Part shown: positions 1 to 6,916 of the stretch, one piece after another
Layout of the letters: each line of letters starts with the position of its first letter
Position numbering within the stretch: the first letter of the stretch is position 1
Made by a program: the position numbers and the translations under genes
Assembly (NCBI GenBank): GCA_964555935.1
Contig: CAZKUN010000223.1
Span: 1 to 15,159 of the forward strand
DNA from: CAZKUN01 sp964555935
GTDB taxonomy: Bacteria > Armatimonadota > Zipacnadia > Zipacnadales > VGFC01
Direction: 5' to 3'
DNA length: 15,159 bases
The notes under the pieces: generated by a model
Databases searched by the model: none
Seen by the model: the letters and a program-made list of their open reading frames with translations, nothing else
What the model was told of the DNA's origin: nothing

Positions 1-2449
1 CGCTTCGACGCCGGGGAGCCGGTCTTCTCCGAGGCGCTCCTGGAGCGGATCGGGGCAGCTCTGCTCGAGCAAATAGAGCAGGGTGTGGGGGTCGGCGTCT
101 TCGCTGAGGAGCTCGACCAGTGGCGCGGGGAGGTTGCTCGAGCCTGGCCCTCGGCCGTGGTTGTAGGTTATCAGCGCCTCGGACGTCTCCAACGTCGCAT
201 CGGTCGGCACAATGCTATGGATGGTGACCGTGGGGCCTCCCGGCTCGCCGGCCGTGATGGACGACTCTCCTCGACGGATCTCAGCCTTCTCCCGAACGTG
301 GAACAGACGGTCGAAGTGATGCGGCGCGTCGCTCGCGAGGATGTCGCGGATGACCCAGATATCGGGCTTCAGGAATAGGATCCAACGCCGGTGAGTGATT
401 TCGGGAGTCATGAACGACGCTTCGGCATCGACGAAGTCGTAGGAGTCGGCTGTCTGCCACGCGTGGAGCGTCGGGCGCTCAGGCCCGAGCTTCATGTCGG
501 TATTGTCGACGAGGACGATGTTGTGCGCCCGCGCCTGGCGATAGTAGGCATCACACTCGGGCATGTTGTACCCGGAGACGCCCGAGTCCCAGAGCAGCGT
601 CGCCCCGCGAGCGTGGAGGCTGAAGCCGAGCGTGTCCTGGTGCGTGTGAGACCAGATCGGGCCGAGGTCGAAGAGCATGTAGCTGTCGGCGGGCTGATGG
701 CCGGTGCGCATTACCGCGACACCGGAGTCGCGCAGGAGCACGGACCCGACAGTGGGCTCAGTCGGCTCGAGTTCCGCGTAATCCTCGACGGCATCCGGCC
801 CGAACCATGAGAGCAGGCTGCGCGGCAACGTCTCGGACGCGTGCCACTTGAGCTCAGGATCCTCGAAGTAGAGCGCCGCCTCGGCCATGAAAGTGGCAAG
901 AGCGGAATCGCTGGCATCGCCCAGCATCGGCGAGTGCCCGTTGGGCTTGGATGTCTTCAGGAGCCAGTCGAACATGGCCCGGAAGCGGGTGCGCACGAGT
1001 TCGGGCATGGGGACATCGTTGAGCTTGGCCAGCACCGCGAGTTCGCAGCACGAATGCGCGACCCAGCCGTGATAGCCGGGCGTGACTTCCTCCCACGCGC
1101 CGTCGGGGAGGACGCGGCGGGCCATCTCCGATTCGAGGATCTCAAAGCCTCGCTCGCGCCAGAGACCCGAATCCGTGAACTCGGGGAGGAGCATGGCCAG
1201 TTCGACGAGGCCGGTGCTCTCGACGATGATCATGTTCGGCAGCCCGCCATTGATGCCGGGATCGGCGAGGAAGCGGGCGTGCTCGGCGAGCGATTTGAGG
1301 ATGGTGTAGTTGGCATCGGGCGTCATGGTCGGGGAGTGGAGGACTCCGAGGTAGAGCTGCAGCCAGACGTGCTCGCGGACGCCGGCCTGAAGCGGCAGCC
1401 AGGCCATTCCCGCCCGGCCCATGGCGGGGATCGTGGCGGATTCCGCGAACTCGCACATCTGCCCGATGACCTCTTCGGCGTAGCGCTCATCGCCCGAATA
1501 CCAGTAGGCATCAAAGCACCGTCCGCAGGAAGCCAAAGCGCGTCAGAACCGCATACCACTGGGAGCCCTCGGCAGTGTAGTCGATGGGTCGAGACAGGGC
1601 TTTGGTGAGGCCCTCCCAGGAATACTCGTGGGTGAGGTATCTGTCGGCGGCGCGGATGACGGAGTCTGGGTACGTCGGCGAGACCTCGCGCATCGCGTCA
1701 GCGAGGGCGGTTGTGTCGGCCGGATCGAAGAAATAGCTCGGGCCGGAGCGCTCGCGCATGTACTCAAGCAGCGCGGCCTTGGCGGCGGGGACGTCGGGCA
1801 GGCAACCGCGGACGGACGCGAGGCCCGGATGGGCATCGTAATCGAGAGCCGCGAAGAACTGGGCCTCATCGTCGATCCAAGGCCCCGCCGACAGCCTGAG
1901 CTTCTGGGTCAGGACATCGGGCGCGAGGTTGATGAACTCGACGTCATCCACGAGGACCGTCATCACCTCTCCCGGCTTGCCCGTGACCGAGAAGTTGACG
2001 GCCTGGATGTGCGTGAGCGCGTCGCCTTCGAGACGGCGTCCGTCTTCCTGGCCCCGAAACTCGGACCAGTGGAGTTGGTGGGTCTGCCACTCGGCGAAGT
2101 CGAGGCTGGGGAAAGCGGAGCAGACGTAGGTGTCGGCGGGCGTGGTCGCGATGTCAGTGATGAGGTGAACGAGCAGACGCGTTCCGCGCTTGCCGCCCTT
2201 GATGCGGAAGCTCAGCGCGTCGGAATCGGTGACGTTGAGCGGCGTGTCGGTGTAGGTCTTCCGGAACCAGGCGTAGGCGGCTTGGGTGAAGTCGAGATCG
2301 GCGCGCAGCACGCGCTCGCCGGGATCGCCCTCGATGGCGAGCGTGGCAGTGGGCTTCGCTTCCCAGCCAGGCTCGACGCGCTCGAAGTCATCGACGAGTT
2401 CGGCGGCGCCGAGGGTGGATGCAATGAGGAGCGTGGTGATGATTGCCAT
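1..2449 (-). CDS. Secreted heparinase II/III-type polysaccharide lyase, frameshifted and 3'-partial
   Basis: Probably a secreted lyase that cleaves uronic-acid-containing polysaccharide by beta-elimination. I start it at ATG 2449, which gives a clean signal peptide (MAIITTLLIASTLGAA, then ELVDDF). An upstream in-frame ATG at 2506 would only add codons from an intergenic palindrome. Residues about 17-176 look like a beta-sandwich carbohydrate-binding domain (DDFE start, LVDDVEFIN end). From about 200 the helical toroid begins. The frame stops at TGA 1513-1511 after residue 312, but the frame shifted by one base is open for 504 codons from 1512 to base 1. Removing one T from the TTT run at 1515-1513 restores T-V-L-D-A-Y-W. 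The second part holds the family core: N405 in GLPNMIIVES, HTHQD with H601/H603, and YYRQARAHN with H642, close to the Heparinase_II_III pattern. The family is clear; PL class and substrate are not. The frameshift may be real or an assembly error. The 3' end lies outside the window. Confidence 0.82.
1511..1516 (-). other. Frameshift site in the heparinase-like gene
   Basis: On the minus strand the codons read ACG GTG CTT TGA, then TGCCTAC. With one T fewer they read ACG GTG CTT GAT GCC TAC TGG, continuing the protein in family-like sequence. The extra base sits in a run of three T. There is no classical seven-base slippery sequence, so programmed slippage is unlikely. A sequencing or assembly error, or a recent inactivating mutation, is more plausible. 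Confidence 0.85.
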
Positions 2450-2472
2450 GGCTAGAGTTCCGGGACGGCAAT

Positions 2473-2501
2473 CGACGGGCTGGAAGCCCGTCGCTACGCG
2501 G
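2473..2501. repeat. Intergenic palindrome, family 1, copy A
   Basis: A perfect 9-bp inverted repeat, CGACGGGCT (2473-2481) and AGCCCGTCG (2485-2493) around GGA, followed by GCTACGCGG (2493-2501). It lies between the PQQ propeller gene (stop at 2534) and the heparinase-like start (2449). There is no T-tract, so it is not a typical Rho-independent terminator. It shares its 3' flank (GCYACGYGG) with the palindromes at 6791 and 9202. It may act in mRNA processing between the two genes, or be a REP-like element. Confidence 0.75.
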
Positions 2502-2533
2502 GCCACGGGGGATGCCGGAGAGTTACCGGGTTG

Positions 2534-3787
2534 CTATTGGCTCTCAATGCGGTATAGGTGTGTCTTCGTGCGGAGCAGCAGCGACTTGCCCGCCACGGCG
2601 GGCGATGCCCAAAGCTCCCCGTCGAGCTGGTTGACCGCAAGCTCGCGGAACGCGCGCCCGGCCTCGATGATGGTGGTCATGCCCTTCTTGTTCGAGAGGT
2701 AGATTCGGCCCTCCGCGTGCAGCGGCGAAGCGCCGTACATGCCACCGAGGCGCTGGGCCCACACGTTAGTGCCGGTCTTCGCCTCGAGGCAGGTCACCAT
2801 GCCACTGTCGTTGACCATGAAGAGCAGGTCACCGGCCAGCACGGGTGACGATTCGACGGGCACGTGCTCACCGACCTCCCAGGCGACGTGGGAGGCGGTC
2901 ACATCGCCGACGCCCCCATGCCGCACGGCCAAGAGCCGCACGGAGTTTGGGCTGCCGCCGGTGTTGATGTAGAAGAGCCCATGGCCGCTGACGACTCGAG
3001 AGACGGTATTGTCGTCGCCATAGACAACCCGCCACAGCTCCTCCCCGGTCCTCGGGTCATTTCCCGTCCCGATCTGCGCGCTGTTGCCGACCAATTGCGG
3101 CTGGCCATCCACCTCGACAATCAGAGGCGTGTGGAAGGCCTTCCGCCAGTAAAACGGCTCGAGATCGCGGTAGAGTTCTTCGGGACGGTCGTGGCGCCAG
3201 ACGGTGTCGCCCGTGTTCTTGTCCAACGCGGCGATGAACTGGACGTCTATGCCCTCGAGATGCACGATGAGCAGATCCTCGAACAGGATGGGCGATGAGA
3301 CGGGGCCCTGCATGTGGTCGCAGTTCAGGTCGGTCCGCCGCCACAGAGCTTCGCCGGTTCCCGAGTCGATGCAGGCCGTGCCGTAGGTGCCGAAGTGCAC
3401 GTACACTCGGCCCTCTTCGATGACGGCCGAAGGGGTCGCGTAGGAATTGGCCGCGTGAACTCGTTGGGGCTTGTCCGGCTGGAGGACCTCGATGTCGTGG
3501 ACGACGGCGCCCGTGGCCAAATCGAAGCAGACAGCGTAGAGCGACCGGCCGTCGGTGGTGGCCGTGGTCAGCCAGATCTGATCGGCCCACACGACGGGGG
3601 TGGAATGGCCGAAATCATGGATGGGGGTCTTCCAGACGATGTTCTCAGTCTCCGACCAGGTGAGAGGCAGGCCGGTCGCGTCGCTCCGTCCGTCGCCGGT
3701 CGGGCCACGCCAGTCCGGCCAGTCGGCGTGGGCCGGAGTTAGACATACGGAAAGAACGGCTACAAGCCCCGTGATACGGGCGCGCAT
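2534..3787 (-). CDS. Secreted PQQ-type beta-propeller protein (BamB-like)
   Basis: A 417-residue exported protein that should fold as a beta-propeller of PQQ-like blades. ATG 3787 is chosen because a strong GGAGGC site (3798-3793) lies 5 bases upstream and a signal peptide follows (MRARITGLVAVLSVCLTPAHA, then DWPDWRGP). The mature start WPDWRGP-x-GDG is typical of this family in Planctomycetota-like bacteria. Blade signatures of the form C/A-x-D-x-x-TG-x-x-x-W recur near residues 87-94, 139-149, 187-197, 246-252 and 333-343. There is no CxxCH haem motif, so a PQQ alcohol dehydrogenase with a fused cytochrome is unlikely. The role is probably structural, binding or scaffolding. The gene lies 53 bases after the amidohydrolase and 84 bases before the heparinase-like gene, all on one strand. 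The open frame continues upstream to 4261, but only as a shadow of the amidohydrolase gene. Confidence 0.88.
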   Translation of the reverse strand: MRARITGLVAVLSVCLTPAHADWPDWRGPTGDGRSDATGLPLTWSETENIVWKTPIHDFGHSTPVVWADQIWLTTATTDGRSLYAVCFDLATGAVVHDIEVLQPDKPQRVHAANSYATPSAVIEEGRVYVHFGTYGTACIDSGTGEALWRRTDLNCDHMQGPVSSPILFEDLLIVHLEGIDVQFIAALDKNTGDTVWRHDRPEELYRDLEPFYWRKAFHTPLIVEVDGQPQLVGNSAQIGTGNDPRTGEELWRVVYGDDNTVSRVVSGHGLFYINTGGSPNSVRLLAVRHGGVGDVTASHVAWEVGEHVPVESSPVLAGDLLFMVNDSGMVTCLEAKTGTNVWAQRLGGMYGASPLHAEGRIYLSNKKGMTTIIEAGRAFRELAVNQLDGELWASPAVAGKSLLLRTKTHLYRIESQ

Positions 3788-3840
3788 GGACTGCCTCCGT
3801 GTCTGACACTTTCTTCGGCTCGTTGGTCCCGCGGGTCGCA

Positions 3841-5061
3841 CTACAGGCCGTAGATGCGAACGGGGTTGCCGTGGAACCACATCTCGGCGATTCGGACGGC
3901 CTCGGCGAGGTCCATCTGGCCGCGGTCGATGCGTTTGGCGAGGGCGCGGGCGACAGACTCCTTGGCCATGACTAGGTGGCCGTAGATCTTCTCGACGGCC
4001 GTGCGGTAATCCGCGCCGAAGGCGATGATGTTGTTGAGTGGCACCATGTCGATGCACTCGTCGAGCATCCGCACGGTGACCTCGGGCGAGACGACGCTGT
4101 TCCAGCAGAGATTGAGCGACACGTTGGGGTACATCTTGCCCACGAAGGTCGCCTCGCGGACGAAGGGCATCCCGAGGTGGAACAGGTCGAAGTTGACGCC
4201 GGGATTCGCGGCGGCCATTGGGATCAGGTGGCATGGATGGGACTCGCGGAAATCGCCCCACACGCCGGAATGGACGGCGACGGTGAGATCGTGGCGCTTG
4301 GCAACCTCGAAAGCGCGATCGCAGACGGCGCTCTGGAAGGCCATCACGTGCTCGCGCGTCAGCTCGCCCGCGCGGGACGGATCGGCCATGAGGGCGAAGG
4401 CCTCGGCGGCCCGCTCGCGGCTGCGAGGGTTGTATTCGAAGACCATCATCTTCAGCCCGAAGGCGCCGACGCCGATCATCCGCTCCCCCTCGGCATCGAC
4501 CTGATCGAGGTAGGCGTCAAGGGTTGCCGCTCCCGCGTGTTGGACCGTTGCGGGCATCGTGTACTGGCTGAACCGCCAGAGCGGCTTGAGGAGATCCATG
4601 TCGAATTGCTCGTGATGCTCCGAGTTGTCGACGAGAGCCGACCGGATGTGGCATTGATCGCGGAGGATCCGCTCGTATACGCCGGGCGTGTTCTCAGACT
4701 GGAGTTGCTCGGAGACTTCGACGCAGTTGGCCGCGGTGAGGTCCTCATGGCCGAGGACCTCGTTGAGCCAGATCCGAGCCGGCCGGGCGTACGAGCCGTG
4801 CTTGATCATCGGGTAGAAGGGCGCGAACTGCTCCCACTTCTCATCGGGCCCCATCTCCTCGTCGTCCAGCAGACGGGCGTACGTGTCCGGCGCCATCCCG
4901 GCCGAGATAAGATCGGCCCGGCAGTAGTGGGCGAAGAGGATGAAGAAGTCGACCTTCATCGCCACGCGGACGGACTCGGGCACAAGGTGCTCGTGGGCGT
5001 CGATGACGTCGATCTCGGCGATGGCTTCGAAGACACCGGCTTCAGTTGTGCTCAGGTTCAT
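3841..5061 (-). CDS. Amidohydrolase family protein (Amidohydro_2-like), 406 aa
   Basis: A cytosolic metal-dependent hydrolase or lyase of TIM-barrel fold; there is no signal peptide. Metal-ligand candidates sit in the expected order: D-A-H-E-H (H23, H25), VAVHSGVWGDFR (H264), DLFHLGMPF (H295) and FGADYR (D351). The substrate cannot be read from sequence. The ACMSD/Amidohydro_2 branch includes decarboxylases and lactonases, and uronate-isomerase-like enzymes are more distant. Its ATG overlaps the TGA of the upstream glycosidase-like gene by 4 bases (ATGA, 5061-5058), so translation is probably coupled. A weak AAGGCGG lies upstream. Coupling to secreted carbohydrate-active genes suggests work on a sugar-derived acid (inference). 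It shares only fold-level motifs with the amidohydrolase at 10015-11013 and does not look like a recent duplicate. Confidence 0.88.
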   Translation of the reverse strand: MNLSTTEAGVFEAIAEIDVIDAHEHLVPESVRVAMKVDFFILFAHYCRADLISAGMAPDTYARLLDDEEMGPDEKWEQFAPFYPMIKHGSYARPARIWLNEVLGHEDLTAANCVEVSEQLQSENTPGVYERILRDQCHIRSALVDNSEHHEQFDMDLLKPLWRFSQYTMPATVQHAGAATLDAYLDQVDAEGERMIGVGAFGLKMMVFEYNPRSRERAAEAFALMADPSRAGELTREHVMAFQSAVCDRAFEVAKRHDLTVAVHSGVWGDFRESHPCHLIPMAAANPGVNFDLFHLGMPFVREATFVGKMYPNVSLNLCWNSVVSPEVTVRMLDECIDMVPLNNIIAFGADYRTAVEKIYGHLVMAKESVARALAKRIDRGQMDLAEAVRIAEMWFHGNPVRIYGL

Positions 5062-6722
5062 GGCGCGGCCGCCTTTTCGTGGTCGCGGACAAGGTCGCCG
5101 AAATCGGCGAGCAGGCCGTACTTGCTCTGCCAGGTGGTATACATGATCCCGCGAGCGCGCGGGGTCTTGTCGAGTTCGGCCAGCCAGTCCTTCGGATTGT
5201 CGAGCGTGTCGCCGTCGTAGTAGGCGCCGGCGAGCGTCTCGTAGCCAAGCTCGGAGAAGAACTTGAGGCTCTCGACGCGTTTCTCATGGTACCACACGGC
5301 GATGGTGAGATCCTCCGGCACGTGCTCCCAGGAGCCGGTGTAATCGCCCTCGACGAGGTAGTAGTCGCCATGAGCGTTGTGGTTGGGATCAAGCATGTCC
5401 GACCAGATGTAGATCTCGGCGTCGGGGTTGACGTCGCGGATGATCTCGCACTGCTTCGTGATACAGTCGCCGAGGATCTCGGCCATCGTCATGTTGCGGT
5501 CCTTGCAGGCGGCGCAGCTGCCGCCGGCGCGGATTTCATCCATGCTGAGGAAGTACTTCTGCGGCTTGATCCGCTCGTGCAGCAGGCGGACCTGGTTTCG
5601 CCAGTTCTCGTAGACGGCGGGTTCAGACATGCAGGCGCCGATCTGACCGGTGCCGAGAGTGCCTGCGTGGTAGAAGCTGACGCGGAGGCGGTCGCCGTCG
5701 CTGATGCGGCTGCCGGGCGAGAGCTTGAGCGGCGGGTCGTCGTGGTTGCCGCGATAGTCGCGCAGCTTGGGGTCCTCGATCGTGGCGAAGTCAACGCCCT
5801 CTTCGTAGGTGGTCTCACCATCCTCGCTCGCGACGGTGATGGGCGTTCCCGGACGGCGCAACACGCAGCGAAGGCCGACCTCTTCGATCTCGAGGTCGTC
5901 GATCCAGAATCTGCCCTCGCGCCCGCCCCACAGACCGACGTACATCAATAGCTCATCGTGATCCCCGCTGTTGAATGTGAAAGCCACACGCGTCCAGTCC
6001 TGCGTGGGCTTGATGGATGGGCGGAAGCTGGTGAGGTTGCGCTCCTCGGTGTAGACCTGCAGCCTGAAGGCGGAAGCGGGCTGGAGGTTCTCGGTCTTGA
6101 CCCAGGCGCTGAGGAGGTAGTGGCGATGAGGGCTGAGCTTGACGCGAGACATCAGCCTGGCATGTCCGTGCGGCGGTCCGTAGTTCTCAAACCGGATCGC
6201 GGCGTCGCCGTCGTGGACGGTCTCCTGATCGACGAACGAGACCTCGCCGGGCTGGTCGTGGAAATCCAGGGCGTCGAACCTGTCGCCCGTGAAGCGCTCG
6301 AAGTCGCCGTTGTCGATCTCCACCTCGGGATCTGGAATGACCTGGGCTTCGTCGCCGGTCACCCCAAAGAGAGCGTCTTCGACCCGCAGCCCCGCGGCGA
6401 GGTTGGGATCGTGGCCGAGGATCGAGCCGCCGTATCCGACCGAGAAACCGAGAGGGATGAGTTCGATGCCGGCGTCGTCGCAGATGGCCTGGACGCGNNN
6501 NNNNNNNTCATCCCAGCGGCTGAGACCATCGAGATTGCCCGAGAGCAGCATGCCGTTGAGGCCGTGCTCCGACGCGGTGGCGACGATCCGGTCGATCTCG
6601 GCGACCTGCTCGTCGCTAGTGAGACCCTTGCTGACGAAGACCCAGCGGTCGGGGTAGTCCTGCGCGGTGCAACCGGTGGCGAGTAAGGTCACGAGTAACG
6701 GGCCGGCGAGTCGCCATACCAT
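5058..6722 (-). CDS. Glycosidase-like TIM-barrel lipoprotein with an inserted carbohydrate-binding-like domain
   Basis: A 554-residue exported protein, including four codons touched by an assembly gap. ATG 6722 follows a strong AGGAGG (6734-6729, spacer 6) and opens a lipoprotein-like signal, VTLLATGC, with C18 as candidate lipidation site. The lipobox is imperfect: A at -3. Residues 25-115 read as the first strands of a barrel (GLNGMLLSG, IELIPLGFSVGYGG). Residues about 136-285 form a jelly-roll-like insert that starts NGDFE and ends FWIDDLEIEEVG. The barrel resumes from about 355, with FLSMDEIRAGG (D395-E396), IYIWSDMLDP and IMYTTWQSKYGLL. The D-E pair after a strand recalls GH20-like enzymes, but I cannot assign a GH family. 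CxxC occurs at C403/C406. It is the first gene of the minus-strand cluster and overlaps the amidohydrolase by 4 bases. Confidence 0.72.
   Translation of the reverse strand: MVWRLAGPLLVTLLATGCTAQDYPDRWVFVSKGLTSDEQVAEIDRIVATASEHGLNGMLLSGNLDGLSRWDXXXXRVQAICDDAGIELIPLGFSVGYGGSILGHDPNLAAGLRVEDALFGVTGDEAQVIPDPEVEIDNGDFERFTGDRFDALDFHDQPGEVSFVDQETVHDGDAAIRFENYGPPHGHARLMSRVKLSPHRHYLLSAWVKTENLQPASAFRLQVYTEERNLTSFRPSIKPTQDWTRVAFTFNSGDHDELLMYVGLWGGREGRFWIDDLEIEEVGLRCVLRRPGTPITVASEDGETTYEEGVDFATIEDPKLRDYRGNHDDPPLKLSPGSRISDGDRLRVSFYHAGTLGTGQIGACMSEPAVYENWRNQVRLLHERIKPQKYFLSMDEIRAGGSCAACKDRNMTMAEILGDCITKQCEIIRDVNPDAEIYIWSDMLDPNHNAHGDYYLVEGDYTGSWEHVPEDLTIAVWYHEKRVESLKFFSELGYETLAGAYYDGDTLDNPKDWLAELDKTPRARGIMYTTWQSKYGLLADFGDLVRDHEKAAAP
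6498..6507. other. Assembly gap of 10 N
   Basis: Ten undetermined bases inside the glycosidase-like lipoprotein gene. The frame is the same on both sides. The first codon touched is GAN on the minus strand, so residue 72 is Asp or Glu. The true gap length may not be ten. Confidence 0.97.
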
Positions 6723-6790
6723 GGTCGGCCTCCTGAGGTGGTCGGGAGGCACTTCGTGGTGGGTGGTGAGATTCCTCGGTGGTCGACGGC

Positions 6791-6821
6791 GCAACGGGGC
6801 AGGCGCCCCGTTGCCACGCGG
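6791..6821. repeat. Intergenic palindrome, family 1, copy B
   Basis: A perfect 10-bp inverted repeat, GCAACGGGGC (6791-6800) and GCCCCGTTGC (6805-6814), with loop AGGC, followed by the shared flank GCCACGCGG (6813-6821). It sits between two divergent genes, upstream of both, so it cannot be a terminator for either. The rest of the 194-base gap (6723-6916) holds the two Shine-Dalgarno sites and a G-rich stretch. I see no convincing -35/-10 pair. Confidence 0.75.
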
Positions 6822-6904
6822 AGGGTGGGTGCCGGGACGAAGGAGGGTGGAGGCTTGGTGCGTGGGAGTGTTGAAGGAGATGTTCGCGTGACGACTGGTT
6901 CAAT

Positions 6905-6910
6905 GGAGGT
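6905..6910 (+). promoter_or_regulatory. Shine-Dalgarno site fixing the M60 peptidase start
   Basis: GGAGGT, 6 bases before ATG 6917. It supports this start even though the signal peptide that follows lacks the usual basic n-region. Confidence 0.8.
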
Positions 6911-6916
6911 TGATCG

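Noticed and set aside
1628..2455. 275-codon plus-strand open frame
   Set aside because: Antisense to the heparinase-like N-terminal part; G/V/E/R-rich and motif-free. The same holds for the plus frame at 841-1608.
2473..2493. Rho-independent terminator after the PQQ propeller gene
   Set aside because: The stem is strong, but there is no U-tract. A related palindrome lies upstream of two divergent genes, where a terminator makes no sense.
3976..5220. 414-codon plus-strand open frame
   Set aside because: Lies opposite the amidohydrolase and the end of the glycosidase-like gene, which have catalytic motifs; this frame has none.
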